64,000 nucleotides of DNA, taken from positions 282,897-346,896 of the forward strand of contig NZ_MVKX01000004.1 in assembly GCF_002018365.1 (NCBI RefSeq), given 5' to 3'. Positions 17,691 through 26,886 of the stretch are shown here, in pieces. The DNA is from Acinetobacter amyesii. Its GTDB lineage: Bacteria; Pseudomonadota; Gammaproteobacteria; Pseudomonadales; Moraxellaceae. The number at the start of each line of letters is the position of its first letter. Positions within the stretch are counted from its first letter, which is position 1. The translations under genes and the position numbers were made by a program. Below the pieces are notes generated by a model, which saw only the letters and a list, made by a program, of their open reading frames with translations, did no database searches and had not been told where the DNA came from.

Positions 17691-18665
17691 TTAAGCTGAA
17701 GTCCAGCGCGCATTCTTCCATGCTTGCTGCTGCTTTGAATCTAAAAAAGTCCAAGCGACAAAACGGCTTTCTTTTTGTCCCTGCGTCATTTTAATCGTTT
17801 TTACATCCACTGCACCGCTCTTCGCTATGGCTTTTAAGAGCACAGGCAATGTTGTTTTCTTGGAAACCAGCGTACTAAACCAAAGGCATTGCTCAGCAAA
17901 CTGAATGCTCTCTTGCACCATTTGGCAGACAAATCGCTCTTCGCCGCCATCACACCAGAGTTCGTTTTTTTGACCGCCAAAGTTTAACACCACCTTTGTC
18001 CGATCAACCGGCTTGCCTAGTTTTCTTAACTTTTGAGTGGCTGTCGCGTTTGCCTCATCTTGCGAGGCATGAAATGGCGGATTACACATGGTCAAATCAA
18101 AACGATCTGAAGGTTTAATCACACCATTGAAAATATGGCTCGCTGCTTTCTGCAATCGAATCTGAATGCCTTTACGCAGATTCGGATTTGCCTCCACAAT
18201 AAATTGAGCACTTTTAACCGATGCAGCATGTATGTCTGAGCCGACAAATTTCCAGCCATAGCTCCGATGACCAATGATCGGATAAATACAGTTCGCGCCC
18301 ACCCCAATATCTAAGACTTGAACGGGGTGTCCTGTTGGAATCTGCCCTTTGTTGTTGGCACTCAACAAGTCAGCCAAATAGTGAATATAGTCAGCCCTGC
18401 CCGGAATAGGCGGGCAAAGATAATCTTTGGGAATATCCCAATATTGAATGCCATAAAAATGCTTGAGCAACGCTTTATTGAGCATTTTCACAGCGTTTGG
18501 ATCAGAAAAATCTAACGATAAATCGTTATATTTATTTGGGCTGACAAAAGGCGTAAGTTCCGGACAGCTCTTGATTAACTGAGGAAAATCGTAACGACTG
18601 CGATGCAGATTTCGTGCATGTAATTCCGATTTTTGCTGCGGAAAAGATTTCTTTGCTTGCGCCAT
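17691..18665 (-). CDS. rlmF: 23S rRNA (adenine-1618-N6)-methyltransferase
   Basis: The 324-residue SAM methyltransferase has VLDIGVGANCIYPIIG as the SAM motif and NPPFHAS as the N6-adenine catalytic motif. The N-terminal part (LHARNLHRSRYDFPQL) is typical of RlmF. It methylates A1618 of 23S rRNA. I place the start at the ATG at 18665, as a TTG six codons upstream has no advantage. It is monocistronic by spacing. Confidence 0.93.
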   Translation of the reverse strand: MAQAKKSFPQQKSELHARNLHRSRYDFPQLIKSCPELTPFVSPNKYNDLSLDFSDPNAVKMLNKALLKHFYGIQYWDIPKDYLCPPIPGRADYIHYLADLLSANNKGQIPTGHPVQVLDIGVGANCIYPIIGHRSYGWKFVGSDIHAASVKSAQFIVEANPNLRKGIQIRLQKAASHIFNGVIKPSDRFDLTMCNPPFHASQDEANATATQKLRKLGKPVDRTKVVLNFGGQKNELWCDGGEERFVCQMVQESIQFAEQCLWFSTLVSKKTTLPVLLKAIAKSGAVDVKTIKMTQGQKESRFVAWTFLDSKQQQAWKNARWTSA

Positions 18666-18891
18666 GTGTATGCCAATATTCAACGGGAGAACAGAATCAT
18701 CTGATAAGGCAGGATCTATACCTGCAAATTAGTCAATATTGTACGTGAATTTAACTCTCAATTTCTCCCAAAACCTTTTATTTGTCTATCTGCAAATCAA
18801 TAACGACTTGGACATCTATTCTTATTTAATCTGGACATTTTTGTTTGCTATATCATTAAACAAAACCGTGAAACATTAATTAAATAACAAT

Positions 18892-18945
18892 CATGAAACA
18901 TGAAGAATCAACAAAAAAAGCCCAATCGGTGGTGATCGGGCTTTC
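18892..18945 (+). terminator. Orphan terminator, perhaps of a small RNA
   Basis: AAGCCCAATC and GATCGGGCTT pair with one mismatch around GGTGGT, with an A-run before and CTTTCTAT after. No gene ends here: rlmF reads away and the next gene starts at 19100. The nearest upstream frame is only 21 codons (from ATG 18892) and runs through the hairpin. It may end an unannotated small RNA from 18700-18910 or be a relic. Confidence 0.45.
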
Positions 18946-19099
18946 TATACCAACATAAGACGATGATTTATATGAAATAAAAACTTACATTCCGTATAAC
19001 GTGTATTATGTTAATTTTAGAATAAATTAAGAATTATCCAATTGAAATTAAAAAAAATATATATTTATAATTAAATGAACATCCAAGTTAAGAACTAAA

Positions 19100-19471
19100 A
19101 TGATAAGAGACGATTTAAAAAAATATCCTAAAGCAATATGGGTACATTTTTATAAAAACCGTATAAGTTTGATGGCAGAGAATGGCATAGTCAAAGCAAC
19201 TGAAATTCCTAAATCACCTTATGATCACCCAAGAATGATTTTGGCAGATTTTGAAAGCGCTACAACAACATTAAAAGCTTTAATGAGACACCATTCTAAC
19301 GGTTTATCTTTTTTCAAATTTACAGCTCCTATTACGATTGTCCAAATAATGGAGCCGATACAAGGTAGTTTAACTAAGATTGAAATACGAGCTTTTAAGG
19401 AGTTATTTTTTAATACTGGTGCAAGAGAAGTAAAGCTATATGACCTTGATGGAAATTCTATTGAAGAATAA
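19100..19471 (+). CDS. Small MreB/actin-like fragment protein, function unknown
   Basis: This is a 123-residue protein without signal peptide or membrane helix. Residues about 46-60 (MILADFESATTTLKA) resemble the MreB segment around GVIADFEVTEKML. Residues about 77-115 (APITIVQIMEPIQGSLTKIE, then a GAREVKLYDLDG end) resemble MreB's RVVICVP...T.VE.RA...GAREVYLIEEP. It therefore looks like the N-terminal half of an MreB-like fold in miniature, with no ATP phosphate-binding loops visible, so it is unlikely to polymerise like MreB. Codon use and surroundings are AT-rich. No ribosome site is strong. It stands alone, between an orphan terminator and an SDR gene. The likeness was judged by eye and a function is not claimed. 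Confidence 0.65.
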   Translation: MIRDDLKKYPKAIWVHFYKNRISLMAENGIVKATEIPKSPYDHPRMILADFESATTTLKALMRHHSNGLSFFKFTAPITIVQIMEPIQGSLTKIEIRAFKELFFNTGAREVKLYDLDGNSIEE

Positions 19472-19704
19472 TTTTTAAAAGCCCCATTTAACATAATGGC
19501 TACTATACGAAATGAAGAAGCCTATAACTCTGATCTAGGCTTTAAATTAAAGCTCACAAGTTAGATATGACTCTTTGTCATTTTTTCTGTTTAATTCAGA
19601 GCTCATTAAATCCAATCATCAACATATATTTTTTCAAATCAATCAAAGACAAAACCAAATATTCTCAATATGATAAAAAAATGCGTCAATTAAAGTTGAA
19701 GAAT

Positions 19705-20769
19705 ATGAATAGCAAGACAACAAGACAGATACTCGTCACAGGCGCGACAGGCTATATTGCCAGTTGGGTCATTAAGAACTTACTTGAATTAGGTCATACA
19801 GTGCATGCCACAGTTCGTGATCTCAATAAAACATCAGGATTTGCACATCTCGAAAAAATCGCAGCTGAAACAACTGGCGCTTTAAAACTGTTTCAAGCCA
19901 ATTTATTGGATGAGGGTGCATTTGATTCAGCCATGCAAGGTTGTGACATTGTGATCCACATGGCATCTCCATTTGTCGTCACCAATTATAAAGACGCAAT
20001 AAAAGATATTATCGAGCCAGCTATTTTAGGCACTGAAAATGTGCTCAACAGTGTCAATAAAACTGAGTCAGTAAAACGTGTTGTCGTGACTTCAAGCATC
20101 GCATCAACCTATGGTGATGCCATTGATATTCTACAGACCGAGCATAATGAATTTGATGAATCGCATTGGAATACCTCCAGTTCAGAAACCCATCAGCCTT
20201 ATCCATATTCAAAAGTGATGGCTGAGCGCAAAGCGTGGGAAATGCAAAAAGCACAAAACCGTTGGGATCTGGTCTGTGTCAATCCAGCATTGGTCATGGG
20301 GCCATCTTTAACTGCGTCAACACAGTCAGGAAGCGTTGAAGTGCTACAACAGTTTGCCAATGGTATGACTTTGGCCGGTGTTCCACCAATGTGGAATGGT
20401 ATCGTCGATGTTCGCGATGTTGCCGATGCGCACGTACAAGCAGCTCTCAATCCCTCAGCGAGCGGACGTTATATAATTAGTGGTGGTACATTAAGCCTAT
20501 TAGATATGGGCAAATTATTGCGCGCACATTTTGGGAATAAATTTCCATTTCCGCGCAATACCTTACCGAAGTTTGCCTTTAAGGCATTTGGCCCTCTTGC
20601 CGGCTTCCCTCGTAAATTTGTTGAACTCAATATGGGCTACCCAATTTACTTTAATGCAGCTAAGAGCAAGAAAGAATTAGGGATCGAATACCGTGATATT
20701 CAAAACAGTGTGGTTGAGCATTTCCAACAACTCCTCAATGACGGTGTTGTGAAGCAATATATTCCGTGA
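19705..20769 (+). CDS. NAD(P)-dependent epimerase/dehydratase, dihydroflavonol-4-reductase-like SDR
   Basis: The 354-residue extended short-chain dehydrogenase has the Rossmann motif VTGATGYIASWV near the N-terminus and the catalytic Tyr-Lys pair in YPYSKVMAE. VVTSSIAS carries the Ser. The family reduces aldehydes, ketones or flavonoid-like carbonyls with NADPH, and the actual substrate is unknown. I choose the ATG at 19705, just before the Rossmann strand. An ATG at 19681 is also possible, while the earlier open frame encodes an implausible Cys/Phe-rich leader. It is monocistronic and ended by a terminator. Confidence 0.85.
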   Translation: MNSKTTRQILVTGATGYIASWVIKNLLELGHTVHATVRDLNKTSGFAHLEKIAAETTGALKLFQANLLDEGAFDSAMQGCDIVIHMASPFVVTNYKDAIKDIIEPAILGTENVLNSVNKTESVKRVVVTSSIASTYGDAIDILQTEHNEFDESHWNTSSSETHQPYPYSKVMAERKAWEMQKAQNRWDLVCVNPALVMGPSLTASTQSGSVEVLQQFANGMTLAGVPPMWNGIVDVRDVADAHVQAALNPSASGRYIISGGTLSLLDMGKLLRAHFGNKFPFPRNTLPKFAFKAFGPLAGFPRKFVELNMGYPIYFNAAKSKKELGIEYRDIQNSVVEHFQQLLNDGVVKQYIP

Positions 20770-20783
20770 ATCACTCATCAACA

Positions 20784-20813
20784 AAAAAGCCACCTTGAAT
20801 AGGTGGCTTTTTA
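20784..20813. terminator. Terminator between the SDR gene and the siderophore receptor
   Basis: AAGCCACC and GGTGGCTT pair around TTGAATA, with A-run and T-run on either side, so it can act for both convergent genes. Confidence 0.88.
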
Positions 20814-20834
20814 TATTAAAAAAACTAATCTAAC

Positions 20835-23015
20835 TTAGAAATCAATAGTCACACCAACTTTATAGGTACGTGGGCCACCCACTAAGGCATAGCCTGAGTT
20901 AAATGTACCTTCCCAATATTTTTCATCAGTCACATTATCAATATTAGCTAAGAACGTTGTGTTCACACCACCTAACTGAGTTTTATAGCGCGCACCAAGA
21001 TCTAAAATTGTATAGTCTGGCAGTTTAAGTGTATTGGTTTCATTTAAGTACTGTTCACTCACGTAGTTTGCACGTGCATTGACATTCAAACCATCCACAT
21101 ACGGCACTGCATAATCTAAGCCGAGTGTTGCGGTAAAGTCAGGAATACCATACACCGTATTACCTTGATTATTTACACCATTTTTTGTTCCAGCTTTGAT
21201 ATATTCGGCATCGATATAAGCCATGCTGCCCATCAGACTCAACCCTTGATAGATTTCACCTGAAAATGCCCACTCTATACCACGTGAACGTGTTTCTGCA
21301 TCATCTGTTGTAATTTGATTGACGCCACTGCCTGCAATTCCGTCAGAATAATCAGACGACATCGTCGATGGTTTTTCAATTTGATATAGTGCAAATGTAT
21401 TTAACCAACTACCTGTTTGATATTTAGCACCCAATTCATATTGTTTGGTTTGGAATGGCGCAAAGGTGACATTATTGTTGGCATCTGCAACATTATTCAC
21501 CGTTACACCTTCAGAAAGACCTTCAACATAGTTGGCATAAATAGAAAGATTCTCACCAAAAGGTTTAACCACAACACCTAAGCTTGGGGAAATTTTATCG
21601 TCTTGATAGCCTGTTTTTTTCTGTAAATTCTTAGTATCGATATCTTGATAACGTGCACCAACAATAAATTGCAACTTATCATCCATCATTGAAATCTGAT
21701 CAGATACCGTATAGCTAGTATATTTATTATCTAAATTCGGTTTAACCACTGGGTACGCAGAAGGCATCCCTACAGTCGTATCAGGATCATACAAATTAGT
21801 TGAATTAATTTTCTCTTGTGTTGCCGCAACATGCTGATCTGTTTCTTTGGTCAAATAATCAGCTCGAACATTTACAGCATGTTTTACAGCACCCGTATTA
21901 AACTTATATTGAATACCTGTATTTGCAGATGTAATCGACTCAGATGACCCCGTACGATAGTATTGAGATGTGGCATGACCATCTGCTTGGCCGACAACAA
22001 GACGCGTACCAAAAATATGCCCACTATACGCCTTGTCAATATGTCCTACACCTGCATAAACATTTAAGTCAGGTGTAAATGCATATTCACCACTTAAGCC
22101 TACAAACTCACTATCAGTATGGCCTTCCAAATTTTTAAAATAATTGGTATCGCCTTTAGGTGCAGCAAGCACGCCATTATAGGTATGGCCATGTGCATCT
22201 TTGACACCAAATGCCACCATCGCAGGCGAACCACCATTACGGTCATCACGTACAGCATACGCATCAAAATTCAGTTTCAATTTATCTGTTGTATAATCAG
22301 CAGCAATTGCACCTGAAGCATGTTTATCATCCATGCCTTCTATGATGTGCTCACCTTGACCATAAGCCCCATTCACACGTAAGCCAAACTCTTTTTCAGC
22401 ACCGAAGCGACGTGAAACATCAAAGCCTGATTGATAAAAGCCACCGTCTTCCATGGATGCTGAAACTTGGGTCTTCTGCTGATCTGCACGCTTAGTTTTG
22501 GCAATGACAACACCACCCACTCCACCTGCAGGCGACATACCTGCAACCAATGCATTCGGACCTTTTAAAACCGTTACAGAATCTAAAAATTCAGTCGGTA
22601 CACGCCCATAAGGGGCCATACCATACATACCATTCAATGCAATATCATCATGATTGACATCAAAGCCACGAATATTAAAGTTTTCGTTTAAATGGCCTTG
22701 GTTTGTTGTGATACGAACACTCGCATCATTTCTCAGCACTTCACCCACGGTGGTCGCTTGCTGTTCTTCAATTAACTTTTCACTATATGCAGCAACGCTA
22801 AATGGCGTATCAACAATTTTTTTATTTCCCAAAGCACCAAGGTCTGTATTGGCTTTCAACTTACCATTTGCAAGTTGCTTTTCTGCAGGCACCTCAACCT
22901 CAATCGTCTCAAGTACCGTTGTATCCGCTGCAAACGCAGATGTTGCCCCTCCAACACCGAGCAGCACCAAAGTTATAGAACGTACTAAGTGTGTTTTTGC
23001 AAAATTATACATCAT
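20835..23015 (-). CDS. TonB-dependent siderophore receptor
   Basis: The 726-residue outer-membrane receptor has a signal peptide (cleavage at AFAADT), a likely TonB box (ETIEVEV), and a plug domain with NENFNIRGFDVNHDDIALNG and VTVLKGPNALVAGMSPAGGV. The barrel ends in VGGPRTYKVGVTIDF. The plug signatures fit the ferrichrome/ferric-hydroxamate-type siderophore receptor family (FhuA/FpvA-like). The exact siderophore cannot be read from sequence. A Fur-like box lies just upstream of the start, so iron repression is expected. It stands alone, without siderophore biosynthesis genes. Confidence 0.92.
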   Translation of the reverse strand: MMYNFAKTHLVRSITLVLLGVGGATSAFAADTTVLETIEVEVPAEKQLANGKLKANTDLGALGNKKIVDTPFSVAAYSEKLIEEQQATTVGEVLRNDASVRITTNQGHLNENFNIRGFDVNHDDIALNGMYGMAPYGRVPTEFLDSVTVLKGPNALVAGMSPAGGVGGVVIAKTKRADQQKTQVSASMEDGGFYQSGFDVSRRFGAEKEFGLRVNGAYGQGEHIIEGMDDKHASGAIAADYTTDKLKLNFDAYAVRDDRNGGSPAMVAFGVKDAHGHTYNGVLAAPKGDTNYFKNLEGHTDSEFVGLSGEYAFTPDLNVYAGVGHIDKAYSGHIFGTRLVVGQADGHATSQYYRTGSSESITSANTGIQYKFNTGAVKHAVNVRADYLTKETDQHVAATQEKINSTNLYDPDTTVGMPSAYPVVKPNLDNKYTSYTVSDQISMMDDKLQFIVGARYQDIDTKNLQKKTGYQDDKISPSLGVVVKPFGENLSIYANYVEGLSEGVTVNNVADANNNVTFAPFQTKQYELGAKYQTGSWLNTFALYQIEKPSTMSSDYSDGIAGSGVNQITTDDAETRSRGIEWAFSGEIYQGLSLMGSMAYIDAEYIKAGTKNGVNNQGNTVYGIPDFTATLGLDYAVPYVDGLNVNARANYVSEQYLNETNTLKLPDYTILDLGARYKTQLGGVNTTFLANIDNVTDEKYWEGTFNSGYALVGGPRTYKVGVTIDF

Positions 23016-23032
23016 TTCAAGATTAGTTTTAT

Positions 23033-23051
23033 TTGAATAAGAATCATTATT
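23033..23051 (-). promoter_or_regulatory. Fur box upstream of the siderophore receptor
   Basis: The 19-bp site agrees at 12 positions with the Fur consensus GATAATGATTATCATTATC, including an unbroken ATCATTAT. It lies 18 bp upstream of the receptor start codon, in very AT-rich DNA. Confidence 0.65.
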
Positions 23052-23388
23052 ATATTTAGAATAATTCTTAACTGCATCATGAATCCCGATGATTATATTT
23101 TTTTAATGAGAAATATAAATATTAATTTTTTATAAAATGTAGATAAGACAAATGTAAATATTTGTTTTTAATTATTTTTATAAAAATTAAAAACACAAAC
23201 TGTGTATGTTCAATTAAAGCAATAAGGCAAACAAATGATTAATTAATATACAAATAATTTGAATTTTTACATGCTTTATTGCCTTTGAATAGATATATCC
23301 ATTTACATCCAACGATTATTTAAAAGTAAACAACGCTTTTGCGTTAGTGCCATTTAGCCAAATTTAAGTCTCTTTTTTAAATTTTTAA
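23052..23388. other. AT-rich intergenic DNA between siderophore receptor and ompA
   Basis: Apart from the Fur box on the left and the ompA terminator on the right, I see no gene or clear motif in these roughly 340 bp. Confidence 0.5.
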
Positions 23389-23420
23389 TAAAAAAGCGAC
23401 TCAAAAGAGCCGCTTTTTTC
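23389..23420 (-). terminator. Terminator of ompA
   Basis: AAGCGACTC and GAGCCGCTT pair with one mismatch around AAAA, flanked by A- and T-runs, 20 bp after the ompA stop codon. Confidence 0.8.
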
Positions 23421-23440
23421 TAACCGAAGTTAAACTCAAA

Positions 23441-24490
23441 TTATTGAGCTTGACCAGGTTGAGCCACTACAGTACGGCTACCAGAAATCGTAGCGAATAC
23501 GCGACGGTTCATAGCACGGCCTTCTTTAGTGTTGTTGTCAGCGATCGGTTGATCCCACGCGAAACCTTGAGTAGATAAACGAGCTGGGTCAACGTTGTAT
23601 TCGTTAACAAGTGAAGATTTAACAGAGTTAGCACGAGCTAGTGATAAACGTTCGTTTAGAGCACGTGGACCAGTGTTATCTGTGTGACCTTCGATGTTAG
23701 CTGTAGCATTAGGGTATTCGCCTAATTTTTCAGCTACTTTAGCGATTTCAGGTTTGTATTGATCTTTGATGTTTGATTTGTTTGTATCAAAGAACACACG
23801 AAGTTCCATGTTAAGATCTTCAGTCAACTCTTGAGGAGCTGGAGCAACTGGAGCAACTGGAGTTACAGGAGCAACTTCAACTACAGGAGCAGCAGGTTTC
23901 AAGTGACCGCCAAGAACTACGTTAAGACCAGCTAAAGCTGTGTAGTTCCAGAAATCTTCATCGATGTTGTAAGTAGCACGAGCTTCAGTACGTAGAGATA
24001 AAGCATCGTTTAAGCGCCAGAAAGCACCTAGACCAGCATTACCCAAAGTACCTTCTTCAGTAGTACCACGGTCAGCACCTAAACCACGAGCAGCAGCTTC
24101 GTCAAATTTGTATTTGTAGTGACCAGCACCTAACAATACATATGGCTTAACTTTGCTGTCATAGTTTTTAGTGATCAAATCAGAAGTAGCATAGAAGTTA
24201 CCGTTGATTTGAGTTTGTTTGTACTCACCCCAATCAGTATCCACATCGCCTTTAACTTGGTTGTATTCAGCTTCGAAACCTAACCATGGAGTTAATTCAA
24301 CACCAAGTGCTGCACCAACAAACAAGTCGTCTTGTAGCTCTGGACCTTCAGTAAGGTTGCCACGGCTGTTGTTGTGTTCAGAATCTTGGAAAGTGTAACC
24401 AAGCATTAATGGAGTAACAGTTACGCCTGCGTTTGCAGCTGCTAAAGGAGCAGCTACGAGCATTGCTAATGCAATACGACTCATTTTCAT
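23441..24490 (-). CDS. ompA: Outer membrane protein OmpA (Omp38 type)
   Basis: The 349-residue major porin and peptidoglycan anchor has a signal peptide ([18 protein letters not shown]) and an eight-strand beta-barrel beginning [21 protein letters not shown] Pro/Ala/Val hinge follows (about residues 205-225), then the OmpA C-terminal domain with IEGHTDNTG and [13 protein letters not shown], which contains the peptidoglycan-binding Asp and Arg. The N-terminus is characteristic of Acinetobacter OmpA. The ATG at 24490 has GGAGGA 7 bases upstream. A TTG further upstream in frame would include the ribosome site and is not used. Third codon positions are strongly biased, as in a highly expressed gene. 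Confidence 0.97.
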   Translation of the reverse strand: MKMSRIALAMLVAAPLAAANAGVTVTPLMLGYTFQDSEHNNSRGNLTEGPELQDDLFVGAALGVELTPWLGFEAEYNQVKGDVDTDWGEYKQTQINGNFYATSDLITKNYDSKVKPYVLLGAGHYKYKFDEAAARGLGADRGTTEEGTLGNAGLGAFWRLNDALSLRTEARATYNIDEDFWNYTALAGLNVVLGGHLKPAAPVVEVAPVTPVAPVAPAPQELTEDLNMELRVFFDTNKSNIKDQYKPEIAKVAEKLGEYPNATANIEGHTDNTGPRALNERLSLARANSVKSSLVNEYNVDPARLSTQGFAWDQPIADNNTKEGRAMNRRVFATISGSRTVVAQPGQAQ

Positions 24491-24601
24491 GGATTTATCC
24501 TCCAGAGATAACAATTGTTGTTCAAGCTCAAGCCGAAAAATTGGCTATCCTGAGATAGGCTTTCTTATACCCCAGTTTTTTTTTTAAGCTATTCACGCTG
24601 A

Positions 24602-24630
24602 ATCATACAAACACTTTATTCTTTTTCCAA
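24602..24630 (-). promoter_or_regulatory. Sigma-70 promoter of ompA
   Basis: On the minus strand TTGGAA, 17 bases, then TATGAT gives a good housekeeping promoter. The predicted start near 24595 leaves a leader of about 105 bases before the ATG. Confidence 0.7.
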
Positions 24631-24633
24631 GTG

Positions 24634-24652
24634 CTTGATTAATCTAATCAAG
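24634..24652. promoter_or_regulatory. Palindrome directly upstream of the ompA -35 box
   Basis: CTTGATTA and TAATCAAG are perfect 8-bp arms around ATC, 3 bp from the -35 hexamer, the place for an activator or repressor. The binding protein is unknown. Confidence 0.4.
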
Positions 24653-24868
24653 TAAATTATTGACAAAATTACTTACAATTTCCGTTGTAATTCGGTAAAT
24701 TTTTACTCAATTTTGAGCAGTGAATCGCCTATTGTCACTTGCTATTTTCATTTTAACAGCTTTATCTAAAATTGAGTAATAAAATTCTATACTCAAAATT
24801 AATATCGCGATTAAAAACACATATAACACTAAATATATAAAAATAATATTAATTTTTGGATTAAATCA

Positions 24869-25390
24869 ATGCCTTACAACAAAGAAACCGGCTTTACTTT
24901 ATTTGAACTTTTAGTCTCAATTGCGATTATGGTCATTATCGTGACGATAGCTTTACCACATTTCAACAATTTAATGGCGCAGCGCGAAGCGAATAACGTC
25001 AAATTAACTATTCAGAATCACAATGCATTCGCACGGGCTCAGGCCACTATTTATCATTCCAATATTGTGATTTGTCCTAGTATTGACTTTAAACTTTGCC
25101 AACCTAACAACTGGAACAGTGGTCTGATTATATTTATTGACAGTAATAAAAACCGTCAAGTCGACGCAAATGAAAAAATATTACTACAAGACAAACTTAA
25201 CTTAAAATATGGGGACCTCTCTTGGCGTGGGACTCTACACATTCCAAGTCTAACCTTTCAGGCCAGCTCAGGTTTACCCAATGGTTCAAATGGCAGTTTC
25301 TACTACTGTTCGAAATCAACGCTTCAACCGATCCGAGCAGTCTTAAGTCGAATGGGACATATCCGATTTGAAAACCCAGCCACTTGCTAA
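24869..25390 (+). CDS. Type IV pilin-like minor pseudopilin (FimT/FimU, GspH family)
   Basis: The 173-residue protein starts with a type-III signal sequence: short positive leader MPYNKETG, then FTLFELLVSIAIMVIIVTIA with the conserved Phe1 and Glu5 after the prepilin peptidase site. A GspH-type globular domain follows, containing paired Cys residues (ICPSIDFKLC) and a C-terminal Cys. Such minor pilins help initiate pilus assembly and, in Acinetobacter, DNA uptake. No other pilus gene is beside it, so it is a lone copy. It is divergent from ompA. Confidence 0.85.
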   Translation: MPYNKETGFTLFELLVSIAIMVIIVTIALPHFNNLMAQREANNVKLTIQNHNAFARAQATIYHSNIVICPSIDFKLCQPNNWNSGLIIFIDSNKNRQVDANEKILLQDKLNLKYGDLSWRGTLHIPSLTFQASSGLPNGSNGSFYYCSKSTLQPIRAVLSRMGHIRFENPATC

Positions 25391-25503
25391 TTTGAGAACC
25401 GGTGAGTCCAAAGCAGCCTTTTAAATTTGCTTTATTCCTGTTCAATTTTACTTATACTGCTGACGTATTCAAAAATTAATGTATAAGAAAATGGAGATAT
25501 GTA

Positions 25504-26679
25504 ATGACTGATATCGTCATCGTGAATGGTGCCCGTACAGCAATGGGTGGTTTTCAAGGAAGTTTAGCCGCTATCACTGCACCTGAATTAGGCGCAGTCA
25601 CAATTAAAGCAGCCATCGAACGCGCGGGTTTACAACCGACAGATGTTGAAGAAGTCATTATGGGCTGTGTGCTCCCAGCTGGCCTGAAACAAGGTCCTGC
25701 CCGTCAAGCGATGCGTCAGGCTGGTCTTCCAGATTCAACTGGTGCCGTAACCATCAATAAGCTATGTGGTTCAGGGATGAAGGCCGTGATGCAAGCGGCA
25801 GATATGATTAAAGCAGGTTCGGCTCAAGTCGTGGTTGCAGGTGGTATGGAGTCTATGACCAATGCCCCTTATGTTTTGACCAGAGCACGAGCTGGCTACC
25901 GTATGGGCCACGGTGACGTTAAAGATCATATGTTCTTAGATGGCCTAGAAGATGCAGAAACGGGCCGACTCATGGGGTCTTTTGCGCAGGATATGGCAAA
26001 TACCAAAGGCTATACACGTGAACAAATGGATGACTTCGCCATTCGCTCGCTTAAACGTGCACAAACTGCAATTACTGAGGGTTATTTTGCTGACGAAATC
26101 GTGCCTGTCACTGTTTCGAGTCGTAAAGGTGATGTGATTATCGATAAAGACGAACAGCCTTTTAACGCTAATATCGAAAAAATTCCAACACTGCGCCCTG
26201 CTTTTGCTAAAGATGGAACCATTACCGCTGCCAATGCCAGTTCTATTTCTGATGGTGCATCTGCTTTAGTTTTAACTTCAACTGAACAAGCTTCAGCAAA
26301 AGGTTTAAATCCGCTCGCGAAAATTGTGGCTTATGCATCAAATTCACAGCATCCTTCAGAATTTACCATTGCACCTGTGGGCGCAATTCAAAAAGTTCTA
26401 GATAAATCGGGTTGGAATGTTGCTGACGTAGATTTATGGGAAATCAATGAAGCCTTTGCTATGGTCACGATGTGCCCTATTGATGAATTTAAATTAGATG
26501 CTGAAAAAGTAAATATCAACGGTGGTGCTTGTGCGCTTGGACATCCAGTTGGTTCTACAGGTTCACGCATTATTTTAACGCTGATCCATGCATTAAAACG
26601 TACAGGTGGTAAGCGTGGTATTGCAGCGCTGTGTATTGGTGGTGGTGAAGCAACTGCTGTGGCGATTGAATTGCTTTAA
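25504..26679 (+). CDS. Acetyl-CoA C-acyltransferase (thiolase)
   Basis: The 391-residue thiolase has the nucleophile Cys in NKLCGSGMKAV (about residue 88), GGMESMTNAPYVL, NEAFAMV, the His in GACALGHPVGSTG and the second Cys in CIGGGEA. It joins or cleaves acyl-CoA and acetyl-CoA. Length and motifs fit the AtoB/PhaA-like acetyl-CoA acetyltransferase group, but chain-length preference is uncertain. It is a single-gene unit, distinct from the second thiolase at 36.7 kb. GGAG precedes the ATG. Confidence 0.93.
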   Translation: MTDIVIVNGARTAMGGFQGSLAAITAPELGAVTIKAAIERAGLQPTDVEEVIMGCVLPAGLKQGPARQAMRQAGLPDSTGAVTINKLCGSGMKAVMQAADMIKAGSAQVVVAGGMESMTNAPYVLTRARAGYRMGHGDVKDHMFLDGLEDAETGRLMGSFAQDMANTKGYTREQMDDFAIRSLKRAQTAITEGYFADEIVPVTVSSRKGDVIIDKDEQPFNANIEKIPTLRPAFAKDGTITAANASSISDGASALVLTSTEQASAKGLNPLAKIVAYASNSQHPSEFTIAPVGAIQKVLDKSGWNVADVDLWEINEAFAMVTMCPIDEFKLDAEKVNINGGACALGHPVGSTGSRIILTLIHALKRTGGKRGIAALCIGGGEATAVAIELL

Positions 26680-26690
26680 TGCTCTGTAGA

Positions 26691-26797
26691 CTCCCTTCAC
26701 AAAGGGCGATTTAGAGGGAATATTCTTTAACCCTCCCCTAATCCCTCCTTTAATAAAGGAGGGAGACTGAAAACCCCTCTGTAAGAGGGATTTTTTA
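26691..26797. repeat. Hairpin-rich C/G-run repeat element ending in a terminator
   Basis: Three hairpins with CCCT/AGGG arms lie in tandem. CCCTT pairs with AAGGG (26693-26706). TCCCTCCTTT pairs perfectly with AAAGGAGGGA (26742-26764). CCCTCT pairs with AGAGGG followed by TTTTTT (26775-26796). The composition stands out from the AT-rich surroundings, and similar CCCTCC/GGAGGG palindromes are, to my memory, interspersed in many Acinetobacter genomes. The last hairpin can terminate the thiolase transcript. Confidence 0.6.
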
Positions 26798-26886
26798 TGC
26801 TTACATTTTAGACATAAATTGTTCACATACAGCTCAGCAAAGGCTCTTAAAATAAATGTCAACATAATAAAAAATGGATGACCATT

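Noticed and set aside
19518..19542. AAGCCTA/TAGGCTT hairpin after the MreB-like gene
   Set aside because: The loop is long and the T-run poor. It may be a weak terminator but is not supported well enough to list.
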